DNA of 30,740 nucleotides from an uncultured Prevotella sp. (GTDB lineage Bacteria > Bacteroidota > Bacteroidia > Bacteroidales > Bacteroidaceae), in assembly GCA_937922435.1 (NCBI GenBank), contig CAKZVT010000027.1:1-30740 (forward strand), in the 5' to 3' direction. Shown here in pieces: positions 8,059-16,473 of this stretch (its first letter is position 1; every line of letters starts with the position of its first letter). A model generated the notes under the pieces. That model had not been told where the DNA came from and ran no database searches. It worked only from the letters and a program-made list of their open reading frames with translations. The position numbers and the translations under genes are program-made.

Positions 8059-10290
8059 ATGAAGACAATTCTGACAACAGCCGTTTTCGCCGTGTGCGCG
8101 GCCTCGGCTTCGTGGGGGCAGGCACTGCCCGTGTATCTTGACGACACAAAACCAATAGAGCAGCGCGTTGAATACGCACTCGGGCGGATGACTACGGAGG
8201 AGAAAATCGCCGTAATCCACGCCCAGAGCAAGTTCAGCTCGCCCGGCGTGGCGCGCCTGGGCATACCCGAGTTTTGGACCGACGACGGGCCTCACGGCGT
8301 GCGCCCCGACGTGCTTTGGGACGAATGGGTGCAGGCCGGGCAGACCAACGACTCGTGCGTGGCCTTCCCCGCGCTGACGTGTCTCGCCGCAACGTGGAAT
8401 CCGCAGACGGCTCTCGCCTACGGCAAGGCGCTCGGCGAGGAAGCCCTCTACCGCGGCAAGGACATGCTCCTGGGCCCCGGCGTCAACATGCTGCGCACGC
8501 CGCTGGGCGGACGCAACTTCGAGTACATGGGCGAAGACCCGCTGCTGGCGTCGCGCATGGTCGTGCCTTACATCCGCGGACTGCAGTCGAACGGCGTCGC
8601 CGCGTGCGTCAAGCACTACGCGCTGAACAACGACGAGGTGTACCGCCACCAGGTAAACGTCATCGTCGGCGACCGCGCGCTGCGCGAAATCTACCTCCCG
8701 GCCTTCCGCGCCGCCGTGCAGGAGGGCGGCACATGGGGCATAATGGGCTCTTACAACCTGTACAACAACCAGCACAATTGCCATAACCGGCGGCTGCTTG
8801 TCGACATACTGAAGGGCGAATGGGGGTATGACGGCGTGGTAGTGTCCGACTGGGGCGGCACGCACGACACGCGCCAGGCCATAGAGAACGGGCTCGACAT
8901 GGAGTTCGGCACATGGACTGACGGCCTCACCTTCGGCGTGTCAAACGCATACGACAACTACTTCATGGCGCGTCCGTACCTTGAGCTTATACGCAAGGGC
9001 GAATATTCCACCAAGGAACTCGACGACAAGGTGCGCCGTGTGCTCCGCCTCTTCTTCCGCACGTCGATGAACCGCAGCCGCGGATTCGGCTCGATGAACT
9101 CCGAGGCGCACTACGCCACGGCGCGGCAGGTGGCCGGAGACGGCATCGTGCTGCTCAAGAACAAGGGCGGAGTGCTGCCCATCGACACCACGGAGGCGCG
9201 CACCGTGCTCGTGGTTGGCGAGAACGCCATCAAGATGATGACCGTAGGCGGAGGCAGCTCGTCGCTCAAGGCGCAGCGTGAGGTGCTGCCGCTCGACGGC
9301 CTGCGCCGCGCCCTGGGCGGTAAAATCAAGGTGGAGTACGCCCGCGGATACGTCGGCGACACCACCGGCACCAGTGACGGAGTAGTTGCCAAGCAAAGCC
9401 TTTACGACCTGCGCACGCCCGACGAGCTGCTGGCCGAGGCCGTAGAGAAGGCTCGCAAGGCCGATTACGTAATTATGTTCGGCGGTCTCAACAAGGGCAA
9501 CCATCAGGACTCCGAGGGCAACGACCGCCTGGACTACGGCCTGCCGTACGGCCAGGACCGCCTGGTCGAGGCTCTTGCCAAGGCCAACGCCAACTTCGTG
9601 TACGTCAACATATCGGGCAATCCCGTGGCGATGCCGTGGGTCGGCAAGGTCAACGCCATCGTGCAGGGCTGGTTCCTCGGCTCTACCGCAGGCGACGCGC
9701 TGGCCGACGTGCTCACCGGGCGCGTCAACCCGTCGGGCAAGCTGCCCTATTCGTGGCTGGCTAAGCTCGACGACTATCCTGCGCACAAGCTCGGCACGTA
9801 CCCCGGAACATGGCGCGACGGCAAGAAAATCATAGACGAAGAGTATAAGGAAGGCATCTTCCTCGGCTACCGCTGGGTTGACAAGGAGGGCGTGAAGCCC
9901 GTGTTCGCCTTCGGCCACGGCCTTAGCTACACCACCTTCAAGCTGGGAAAGGCCACGGCGGACAAGGCCGACGTGGCGCAGGGCGACAGCATAACGTTCA
10001 CCGTCAGCGTAACCAATACGGGCAAACGCGAGGGCGCAGAGGTGGTGCAACTGTACGTGCGCGACTGCGAGTCGTCGTTCGTCCGTCCGTACAAGGAGCT
10101 TAAAGCCTTCAAGAAAGTAAGCCTCGCGCCGGGCGAGACGCGGCAGGTGAGCCTCACGCTCGGCCTCGACGCCCTCAGCTTCTACGACGACAAGGCGCAG
10201 CGGTGGACGGCAGAGCCTGGCGAGTTTGAAGCCCTGATAGGCAATTCGTCGGACAACATTACACAAAAAGTAAAGTTTAAGCTAAAATAA
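8059..10290 (+). CDS. Glycoside hydrolase family 3 (beta-glucosidase-like), secreted
   Basis: Exo-acting retaining glycosidase that would remove beta-linked sugars (glucose or xylose are typical for the family) from oligosaccharide ends, probably in the periplasm. Of 743 residues, about 1-20 are a Sec signal peptide. The TIM barrel shows FWTDDGPHG, GGRNFEYMGEDP, VKHYALNND and VVSDWGG, in which Asp264 is the expected nucleophile. The alpha/beta sandwich domain follows (VLLKNKGGVLPI). Glu486 in the DSEGNDR stretch is a candidate acid/base. GHGLSYTTF at about 617-625 leads to a fibronectin III-like domain (about 645-740). Seven nucleotides separate it from the next GH3 gene. The two GH3 proteins differ clearly in their acid/base region, so they are not a recent duplication and probably have different specificities. 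Confidence 0.94.
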   Translation: MKTILTTAVFAVCAASASWGQALPVYLDDTKPIEQRVEYALGRMTTEEKIAVIHAQSKFSSPGVARLGIPEFWTDDGPHGVRPDVLWDEWVQAGQTNDSCVAFPALTCLAATWNPQTALAYGKALGEEALYRGKDMLLGPGVNMLRTPLGGRNFEYMGEDPLLASRMVVPYIRGLQSNGVAACVKHYALNNDEVYRHQVNVIVGDRALREIYLPAFRAAVQEGGTWGIMGSYNLYNNQHNCHNRRLLVDILKGEWGYDGVVVSDWGGTHDTRQAIENGLDMEFGTWTDGLTFGVSNAYDNYFMARPYLELIRKGEYSTKELDDKVRRVLRLFFRTSMNRSRGFGSMNSEAHYATARQVAGDGIVLLKNKGGVLPIDTTEARTVLVVGENAIKMMTVGGGSSSLKAQREVLPLDGLRRALGGKIKVEYARGYVGDTTGTSDGVVAKQSLYDLRTPDELLAEAVEKARKADYVIMFGGLNKGNHQDSEGNDRLDYGLPYGQDRLVEALAKANANFVYVNISGNPVAMPWVGKVNAIVQGWFLGSTAGDALADVLTGRVNPSGKLPYSWLAKLDDYPAHKLGTYPGTWRDGKKIIDEEYKEGIFLGYRWVDKEGVKPVFAFGHGLSYTTFKLGKATADKADVAQGDSITFTVSVTNTGKREGAEVVQLYVRDCESSFVRPYKELKAFKKVSLAPGETRQVSLTLGLDALSFYDDKAQRWTAEPGEFEALIGNSSDNITQKVKFKLK

Positions 10291-10297
10291 AAGAAAC

Positions 10298-12559
10298 ATG
10301 AGAATATTAGGAAAGACAGTGGCGGCCGTGGCGGCGTGCGTGTTCACGCTGCACGGAACGGCGCAGACCGAGGGCATGGACGAGTTTGTCGACGACCTGA
10401 TGTCGCGCATGACGCTCAGTGAAAAGATAGGACAGCTCAACCTTCAGGTGGCCGGCGACATAACCACCGGCCAGGCGCAGAACACCCAGGTGGCCGGCAT
10501 CATCAGGGCCGGAGGCATGGGCGGAGTGTTCAACCTGAAGGGAGTTGAGAAGGTAAAGGAGATGCAGAAGATTGCCGTGGAGCAGAGCCGGCTGGGCATT
10601 CCGCTGCTTGTCGGCATGGACGTTATCCACGGTTACGAGACCATTTTCCCCATACCGCTTGCACTCTCGTGCTCATGGGACGTGGATGCGGTGGAGGAGG
10701 CGGCGCGCATAGCCGCCAAGGAGGCTTCGGCCGACGGCGTGAACTGGGTGTTCAGCCCGATGGTTGACATCTGCGTGGACGCCCGCTGGGGGCGCATTGC
10801 CGAAGGCAACGGCGAAGACCCGTATCTCGGCGCGCAGCTGGCCAGGGCCATGATACGCGGATATCAGGGCGACTATTCGAGCCGCGAGAACGTGATGGCC
10901 TGCATGAAGCACTTTGCGCTGTACGGCGCGGTTGAGGCCGGACTTGACTACAACACCGTAGACATGAGCCGCCTGCGCATGTTCAACCAGTATTTTCCGC
11001 CTTACCGGGCCGCCGTCGAGGAAGGTACAGGCAGCGTTATGTCGTCGTTCAACATCGTTGACGGCATTCCGGCCACGGCCAACAAGTGGCTTCTTGACGA
11101 CGTGCTGCGCAAGATGTGGAAGTTTGACGGCTTCGTGGCGACCGACTACGGCTCGATTGGCGAGATGACGTCGCACGGCGTCGGGGGCGACCTCAAGCAC
11201 GCTTCGGCCCTGGCGCTCAACGCCGGTACCGACATGGACATGTGCGCTACGGGCTTCATCTCGACGCTGGAGCAGTCGGTGAAGGACGGCACCGTGAGCC
11301 TTGAGGCCGTCGACGCGGCCTGCCGCCGGGTGCTTGAGGCCAAGTACAAGCTGGGCCTTTTCAAAGACCCTTACAAGTACTGCGACCCCAAGCGACGCTC
11401 CACCGACATATTCACCGCCGAAAACCGCGCCGCGGCACGCCGCATAGCGGCCGAGACCTTCGTGCTGCTGAAGAACCGGAACAACATGCTGCCGCTGAAG
11501 AAGCAGGGCAAAATAGCCCTCATAGGGCCGCTGGCCGACACCAGGGACAATATTGCCGGAACATGGTGCGTGGCCTATACGCCTGAAAAGTATTCCACTC
11601 TGAAGGAGGGATTCGAGCGCGCATTGAAGGGAAAGGCCGAGCTGCTGTACGCCCAGGGGTGCAACCTGATGGCCGACTTGGCGCGCCAGCGTGCCGCAGA
11701 GTCGGGCAAGGCCATAAGGCGCGGCGACGACGCGCAGCTTAAGGCGGAAGCCCTTGAAGTGGCGATGCAGGCCGATGTCATAGTATGCGCCATGGGCGAG
11801 TGCGCCGACATGTCAGGCGAAAGCTCCAGCCGCAGCGACCTGCGCCTGCCCGACGTGCAGCGCGAGCTGCTCGCCGAGCTGGTGAAGACGGGCAAGCCGG
11901 TGGTGATGCTCAACTTCTCGGGCCGTCCCACGGTGCTCGAATGGGAGCAGGACAACGTCGACGCAATACTCAACGTGTGGTTCGGAGGCAGCGAGGCGGC
12001 CGACGCCATCTGCGACGTGCTCTTCGGCGATGTGGCACCGAGCGGCAGGCTTACCACTTCCTTCCCGCGCACTACCGGCCAGCTGCCCATGTATTACAAC
12101 TATCTTACCAGCGGAAGGCCGCTGCCCGACGGCACAAAGGAGTTCCACAAGTTCTCCGCCAACTGGCTCGACTGCATAAGCGGCCCGCTGTACCCCTTCG
12201 GCTACGGACTGTCGTACACCACGTTCAGCTACGGCAAGCCCACGGTCACAGGCTCGGGGCGCACGTTCAAGGCGTCGGTCACGGTGACCAACACGGGCAA
12301 GAGGGATGCTTGCGAGGTGGTGCAGCTCTACGTGCACGACTGCGTGGCGTCGATATCGCGTCCCAACAAGGAACTAAAGGGCTTCAGCCGCGTGAACCTG
12401 AAGGCCGGCGAGAGCAAGGAAGTGACGTTTGACATCACGGAGAAAGAACTGTCGTACTACAACGCCGAGGGCGAAGAAGTGTTTGAGCCGGGCGAGTTCA
12501 CCGTCATGCTCGGCCACGACAGCAGCACGCTTCAGACGGTTACCATAACGGCCGAATGA
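10298..12559 (+). CDS. bglX: Glycoside hydrolase family 3, BglX-type periplasmic beta-glucosidase
   Basis: Periplasmic exo-beta-glucosidase of the BglX type, 753 residues, with a Sec signal peptide ending near HGTAQ (about residue 23). Family blocks are IPLLVGMDVIHGY, FSPMVDICVDARWGRIAEGNGEDPYL (read in two parts), MKHFALYGA and FVATDYGSI, where Asp283 is the expected nucleophile. In the second domain MSGESSSRSDL places Glu508 as the likely general acid/base. FGYGLSYTTF (about 632) leads to a fibronectin III-like C-terminal domain. Its order and length match E. coli BglX. It lies 7 nt downstream of the first GH3 gene and is certainly co-transcribed with it. Specificity may be for beta-glucosides or a related beta-linked sugar; this cannot be settled from sequence. 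Confidence 0.94.
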   Translation: MRILGKTVAAVAACVFTLHGTAQTEGMDEFVDDLMSRMTLSEKIGQLNLQVAGDITTGQAQNTQVAGIIRAGGMGGVFNLKGVEKVKEMQKIAVEQSRLGIPLLVGMDVIHGYETIFPIPLALSCSWDVDAVEEAARIAAKEASADGVNWVFSPMVDICVDARWGRIAEGNGEDPYLGAQLARAMIRGYQGDYSSRENVMACMKHFALYGAVEAGLDYNTVDMSRLRMFNQYFPPYRAAVEEGTGSVMSSFNIVDGIPATANKWLLDDVLRKMWKFDGFVATDYGSIGEMTSHGVGGDLKHASALALNAGTDMDMCATGFISTLEQSVKDGTVSLEAVDAACRRVLEAKYKLGLFKDPYKYCDPKRRSTDIFTAENRAAARRIAAETFVLLKNRNNMLPLKKQGKIALIGPLADTRDNIAGTWCVAYTPEKYSTLKEGFERALKGKAELLYAQGCNLMADLARQRAAESGKAIRRGDDAQLKAEALEVAMQADVIVCAMGECADMSGESSSRSDLRLPDVQRELLAELVKTGKPVVMLNFSGRPTVLEWEQDNVDAILNVWFGGSEAADAICDVLFGDVAPSGRLTTSFPRTTGQLPMYYNYLTSGRPLPDGTKEFHKFSANWLDCISGPLYPFGYGLSYTTFSYGKPTVTGSGRTFKASVTVTNTGKRDACEVVQLYVHDCVASISRPNKELKGFSRVNLKAGESKEVTFDITEKELSYYNAEGEEVFEPGEFTVMLGHDSSTLQTVTITAE

Positions 12560-12594
12560 CCCGTCGGCGCAACGGCTTGGCAGCCAGCGCTTTG

Positions 12595-12673
12595 CAAAAG
12601 GCCGTCAATCGTACTGCGATTGACGGCCTTTTGTCGTGCGGTTTGCGGCCTTTTGCACTGCAAAAGGCCGCAA
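12595..12673. terminator. Two tandem ggccg-family hairpins after the GH3 operon
   Basis: The first has perfect 17-bp arms (caaaaggccgtcaatcg, 12595-12611 with 12617-12633) and a 5-nt loop. The second has 14-bp arms (ttgcggccttttgc, 12643-12656 with 12660-12673) and a 3-nt loop. Both keep a ggcc/ttt core and differ in the rest of the stem. They are likely terminators of the GH3 unit. A GC-rich stretch follows to 12716. Confidence 0.65.
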
Positions 12674-12740
12674 GTTGAAAGCCGCCCGGCCGTGCCGGGC
12701 CCGGCGGCGGTGCCGTATGTCAAGAAATGCTTGCCATAAT

Positions 12741-12771
12741 TTTGTATTCTCACGATATTGTCTTAAATTTG
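12741..12771 (+). promoter_or_regulatory. Consensus promoter for the PUL regulator
   Basis: TTTG (12741-12744) is followed after exactly 19 nt by TAAATTTG (12764-12771), a full match to the Bacteroidetes vegetative consensus. Such a strong basal promoter fits constitutive expression of a sensor. Confidence 0.8.
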
Positions 12772-12802
12772 CATGGTTGCCATATTGCTGGCAAGGCCAT
12801 GC
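12771..12802 (+). promoter_or_regulatory. Interrupted palindrome at the regulator transcription start
   Basis: gcatgg and ttgcca on the left pair with tggcaa and ccatgc on the right, with a 6-nt loop and a 2-nt bulge (gg). It begins at the last base of the -7 box and spans the predicted start site, 13 nt before the ATG. It could be an operator for self-control or a leader RNA hairpin that covers the ribosome binding region. Confidence 0.5.
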
Positions 12803-12814
12803 CTCTAACGCATT

Positions 12815-14566
12815 ATGATTAGAAACACAATAGCCATCTTGTTCTTGCTGGTTGCGGCGGCGCAGGTTGCAGCCGTGGAGAAGGCAGACTCGGTCTACCG
12901 CCTGATTGACAAGGCCATGACCGGGGCCGACGCGTACTTCGCGCGGCGCGAGGGTCGCATAGACGGACTGAAGGGCCGCCTGTCGCGCACTACGGGGCTG
13001 GCGCAACGCTACGCCTTTGAGTTCAGCCTGTACGAGGAATACCGCGGCCTGTCAAACGACTCGGCGCTGGCCTACATCGAGCAGGCGGCGGCCACTGCTG
13101 CCTTGCGCGGCGACAAGGCAGCGGCCGGTAAGTGCATGGCCTTGGAAGCATGCCAGTGCTCGATGTCGGGGCTGTACGCAGAGGCGCTTGTCATTCTCGA
13201 CCGCATCGACATACAGTCGCTCGACAGCGTGGGGCTGCCGCTGTATTATCACGCGCGCAGCGACCTCTACGCCGGGATAGGGGCGCACACCGCCGTGCCG
13301 TCGATGAAGCGCAAGTACGCCGACATGTCGTGCGCTTACGAGGATTCGCTGCTCGCCGTCACCGGCGAGGGCGACGCCCTGTACCTGCAACACATGGAAA
13401 AGAGGATGTACGCCGCCGGCGACTATTACGGAGCTTTGCGCTACAACGAGAAGTGGATGAGGCTGAAGGGACACGTGCCCACGGAGTTTGCCGTAATAGC
13501 CTTTTACCGTTACCTTGACTATAAGATGCTCGGCGACGAGGCGGAGTGGACCTACTGGCTGGCAATGTCGGCTTTGGCCGACATACGCAACGGCACGACC
13601 GACCAGGCGTCGATGTGGGAGCTGGCACAGCATATGTACACCACGGGCGACTATGCGCGCGCCAACCGCTACATAGACTTCGCCGGGGCGTGCGTGAGAA
13701 AGTTCCATACGGCCCTGCGCAGCTACCAGGTGATGCCCGTGCTGTCGGTGATAAGCAAGAAATACCAGACCGACATGGCCTCTACCAACCGCATGCTGTA
13801 TGTGGCTTTGCTGGCCGCCAGCGTGTTCGCGCTCATAGTGCTTTGCTTCGCCGCATACCTGGTGAGGCAGAGGCGCAGGCTTGCCGCCGCGCAGGAAGGG
13901 CTTAGAGAGGGCAACGAGCGGCTGACAAGGCTCAACGGCGAGATGCAGAAAGCCTTGCACGACCTCGACCTAAGTAACCGCCGTCTCACCGTAACCGGCC
14001 AGCAGCTTAACGCCGCCGTGGCCGGCCTTGACGAGAGCAACCGCGTCAAGGAGAAGTACATCGGCCTCTTCCTGCGCCAGTGCTCGTCGTACATAGAGCG
14101 CATGGAGCGCATGCGGCGCGACGTGCTGGCATTGCTCAAGGCGAAGCGTTACGCCGAGCTGTACGACATGACAAAGAACCACGGCTTCCGCGACAAGGAG
14201 CAGGAGGAGCTGTTCGAGATTTTCGACACTACGTTCATACGCCTCTTCCCTACGTTCGTCGACGAGTTCAACGCCCTGCTAAAGCCCGAAAACCGCATTG
14301 CCGTGGCCGACCATTCCAAACTGAACGTGGGCATAAGGATATTCGCCCTAATCCGCCTCGGCATCGACGACAGCTCGAAAATAGCCGAGTTCCTGCACTA
14401 TTCGGTCAACACCATATATAACTACCGCGCCAAAATAAAGAACGGTGCGGCTGTGGACCGCGACCGCTTCGAGGAATACGTCAAGGAGATTGGCCTGCCG
14501 AAAAGCACGGGAACAGGTGTAAACGAGCCTTCGGCCAGCCCCGCAGGCATGCAGCGGCAGCAGTAA
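12815..14566 (+). CDS. SusR-like membrane regulator (DUF6377 type) of the PUL
   Basis: Inner membrane one-component regulator expected to sense glycan fragments in the periplasm and to activate the PUL genes. Of 583 residues, about 1-20 are a signal peptide. The periplasmic part (about 21-325) is all helical with TPR-like repeats (for example LYAEALVILDRI and AAGDYYGALRYNEKW). One membrane helix lies at about 327-350. A charged coiled coil (351-410) is followed by a cytoplasmic helical domain. The C-terminus (about 502-545) has a helix-turn-helix-like stretch, IRLGIDDSSKIAEFLHYS then VNTIYNYRAKIKN. I recognise this layout as the DUF6377 family, to which I believe SusR belongs; the exact family name should be checked. 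It is not a hybrid two-component system: no kinase or receiver domain is seen. It stands directly downstream of the GH3 genes with its own promoter. Confidence 0.85.
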   Translation: MIRNTIAILFLLVAAAQVAAVEKADSVYRLIDKAMTGADAYFARREGRIDGLKGRLSRTTGLAQRYAFEFSLYEEYRGLSNDSALAYIEQAAATAALRGDKAAAGKCMALEACQCSMSGLYAEALVILDRIDIQSLDSVGLPLYYHARSDLYAGIGAHTAVPSMKRKYADMSCAYEDSLLAVTGEGDALYLQHMEKRMYAAGDYYGALRYNEKWMRLKGHVPTEFAVIAFYRYLDYKMLGDEAEWTYWLAMSALADIRNGTTDQASMWELAQHMYTTGDYARANRYIDFAGACVRKFHTALRSYQVMPVLSVISKKYQTDMASTNRMLYVALLAASVFALIVLCFAAYLVRQRRRLAAAQEGLREGNERLTRLNGEMQKALHDLDLSNRRLTVTGQQLNAAVAGLDESNRVKEKYIGLFLRQCSSYIERMERMRRDVLALLKAKRYAELYDMTKNHGFRDKEQEELFEIFDTTFIRLFPTFVDEFNALLKPENRIAVADHSKLNVGIRIFALIRLGIDDSSKIAEFLHYSVNTIYNYRAKIKNGAAVDRDRFEEYVKEIGLPKSTGTGVNEPSASPAGMQRQQ

Positions 14567-14619
14567 GCGGCGGCGTGAGGGCAAGGAGTGCATGTTAATC
14601 AATAAAACATACAAGTAAG

Positions 14620-15150
14620 ATGAAAATAGCAGTATACTGTTCGGCTAACTCTGACATCGACGCCGCATACTTCAAGGCGGCCGGAGAGCTGGGCCGCTGG
14701 ATAGGCAGTAACGGGCACACGCTCGTGTTCGGAGGGTGCAACTTAGGGCTGATGGAGTGCGTGGCGAAGGCCGTGCGCGAGGCCGGCGGCATGACCATAG
14801 GCGTAGTGCCTACCATAATAGAGCGCGGAGGCAAGGCTAGCACGCACATGGACGTGTGCATACCATGCGACAACTTGAGCGACCGCAAGGAGCTGATGAT
14901 GGCGCAGTGCGAGGCCGCCGTGGCCCTGCCAGGCGGCCTCGGCACGCTCGACGAGGTGTTTACCATGGCCGCGTCGGCCACCATCGGCTATCACCACAAG
15001 CCCATAGTGCTGCTCAATGTAGGCGGCTTCTGGGACAGCCTCGTGGCTCTTCTCGACGACCTTAAGCGCAAGGGGATGGTCAGGGGGGAATGGGACGATA
15101 TCATAAAAGTGGCCGCCACGGTGGACGAGGCGGGCGGCTTGCTGGCTTAA
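14620..15150 (+). CDS. LOG family protein (TIGR00730-like Rossmann fold phosphoribohydrolase)
   Basis: Small cytoplasmic Rossmann-fold enzyme; family members cleave nucleoside 5'-monophosphates, including cytokinin ribotides, to base and ribose 5-phosphate. It has 176 residues. The signature PGGLGTLDE is at 104-112, with SDRKELM just before it (87-93), as needed for phosphate and nucleotide binding. The first glycine motif reads FGGCNLGLMECVAKA (37-51) where many members have GGGxxGLMG, so two usual glycines are Cys and Glu here. Translation starts at the ATG at 14620 after an AT-rich leader. The 53-nt gap from the regulator gene shows no TAnnTTTG box, so co-transcription is possible but probably without functional meaning. 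Confidence 0.9.
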   Translation: MKIAVYCSANSDIDAAYFKAAGELGRWIGSNGHTLVFGGCNLGLMECVAKAVREAGGMTIGVVPTIIERGGKASTHMDVCIPCDNLSDRKELMMAQCEAAVALPGGLGTLDEVFTMAASATIGYHHKPIVLLNVGGFWDSLVALLDDLKRKGMVRGEWDDIIKVAATVDEAGGLLA

Positions 15151-15158
15151 GACTACCG

Positions 15159-15192
15159 GGCTTTACGGTCATGAAGTCATGACCGTAAAGCC
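15159..15192. terminator. Bidirectional terminator between convergent genes
   Basis: Perfect 16-bp inverted repeat (ggctttacggtcatga, 15159-15174 with 15177-15192) and a 2-nt loop. It fills most of the 42-nt space between the LOG gene and the convergent symporter gene, and it directly touches the symporter stop codon (15193-15195). Confidence 0.8.
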
Positions 15193-16356
15193 TTATGCCT
15201 GCTTCTTGAACATCTTGTCTATCACTATGGCCACAGCTCCGTCGCCGGTCACGTTGCAGGCCGTGCCGAAACTGTCCATCGCAATGTATAGCGCAATCAT
15301 CAGGGCCTGGTCTTGCTCGCCGAAGCCAAGCACCGAAGCCAGCGGTGCAAGTGCCGCCATGATGGAGCCTCCGGGCACTCCCGGCGCGGCGACCATCATC
15401 ACCGACAGCAGCAGGATGAAGCCCGTGAAGAGCACGGGGTCGTGAGGCATGCCCTTGAGCATACATATGGTAAGGGCGCAGGCCGTTATCTTCATCACCG
15501 AACCCGACATGTGGATGGTGGCGCAGAGCGGAACGGTGAACCCTGCCACCTCCTTGCTCACGCCGTTAAGCTCGGTCTGCTTTAGCGTAACGGGGATTGT
15601 AGCCGCCGAAGACGATGTGCCGAGGGCCGTGAAATAGGCCGGCATCATGCGCCAAAGCAGTTTGAGAGGATTGCGACCGGCTACCATTCCGGCCGCGCAG
15701 AACTGGTAAAGGAGGATTACTATGTGGAGGATGAAGATTACAACTATAATCTTCGCGAACACCGCCATTATCGAATAAGCCTCGCCGCTGGCCGTCATGT
15801 TGAGGAAGATGCCGAATATGTAAGGAGGCAAAAGGGGGATTATCGCCTTTTCAATCACCTTGCTTATTATAGCCATAAGCTCGTCGGCACCCTTGCGGAG
15901 TACTTCCGAGTTGCCGTAGGCTATGCCCAGTCCCATCATGAACGACAGCACGAGGGCGCTCATTACATCGAGCATGGGCGGTATGGCGATGGTGAAGTAC
16001 GGTGCTATGCCTGCCCCGGCGGTGCCGGCATGCGCCGCTCCAAGCCCTTCGGTCATGGCCGGAAATAGCGCACTGCCAGTGCCGTAGGCCAGCATTCCGC
16101 AGAGCACGGTGTCGGCATAGGCTATCGCCACGGTCGCCAGGAGCATCTTTCCGGCCGTCTTGCCGATGCCCGCTATGGCCGGAGTGACCAGCCCTACGAT
16201 GATGATAGGTATGAGGAAGCCCAGGAATTGGCTGAATATGGCGTTGAACGTGATGAACGGCCGTATCCACGGCGCAGTCATCACGTTGCCCAGGGCCACG
16301 CCTAACACTATGGCTACGATTATCCGGGGCAACAGTCCGAATCGTATCTTTTTCAT
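15193..16356 (-). CDS. Dicarboxylate/amino acid:cation symporter (DAACS family)
   Basis: Inner membrane secondary transporter that couples uptake of a dicarboxylate or amino acid to Na+ or H+. From ATG 16356 it has 387 residues; an in-frame ATG further upstream (16452) would add 32 residues encoded by the inverted repeat region and is rejected. Several hydrophobic helices are followed by the re-entrant loop motif SSSAATIPVTLK (248-259). HMSGSVMKI (282-290), APGVPGGS (324-331, second re-entrant loop) and MDSFGTACNVTGDGA (360-374, helix 8) complete the family pattern. The usual NMDGT of glutamate transporters is absent, and substrate cannot be assigned. It is slightly shorter than the 400-430 residues typical for the family. 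A weak promoter (TTTC, 19 nt, CCATTTTG) may lie just upstream. Confidence 0.9.
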   Translation of the reverse strand: MKKIRFGLLPRIIVAIVLGVALGNVMTAPWIRPFITFNAIFSQFLGFLIPIIIVGLVTPAIAGIGKTAGKMLLATVAIAYADTVLCGMLAYGTGSALFPAMTEGLGAAHAGTAGAGIAPYFTIAIPPMLDVMSALVLSFMMGLGIAYGNSEVLRKGADELMAIISKVIEKAIIPLLPPYIFGIFLNMTASGEAYSIMAVFAKIIVVIFILHIVILLYQFCAAGMVAGRNPLKLLWRMMPAYFTALGTSSSAATIPVTLKQTELNGVSKEVAGFTVPLCATIHMSGSVMKITACALTICMLKGMPHDPVLFTGFILLLSVMMVAAPGVPGGSIMAALAPLASVLGFGEQDQALMIALYIAMDSFGTACNVTGDGAVAIVIDKMFKKQA

Positions 16357-16380
16357 GGATTTAAGGCAAAATGGATAATA

Positions 16381-16463
16381 AAAAATGAATAATGAAAAAC
16401 CGTGATGGCATGACCTGCCGCCTGTCATGTCGGCGTCAGCCTGATTTTTCATTATTCATTTTT
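16381..16463. repeat. AT-rich inverted repeat with 19-bp perfect arms
   Basis: aaaaatgaataatgaaaaa (16381-16399) and its exact complement (16445-16463) enclose a 45-nt GC-rich centre. It fills the 117-nt gap between two same-direction minus-strand genes. It could be a processing or termination structure, or a remnant of a small mobile repeat. No coding capacity is seen. Confidence 0.7.
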
Positions 16464-16473
16464 GATTCTTAAT

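Noticed and set aside
6304..10266. Minus-strand open frames of 411 and 441 residues opposite the susD and first GH3 genes
   Set aside because: Antisense shadows in GC-rich codons; no start signal or recognisable domain, and the plus-strand genes are certain.
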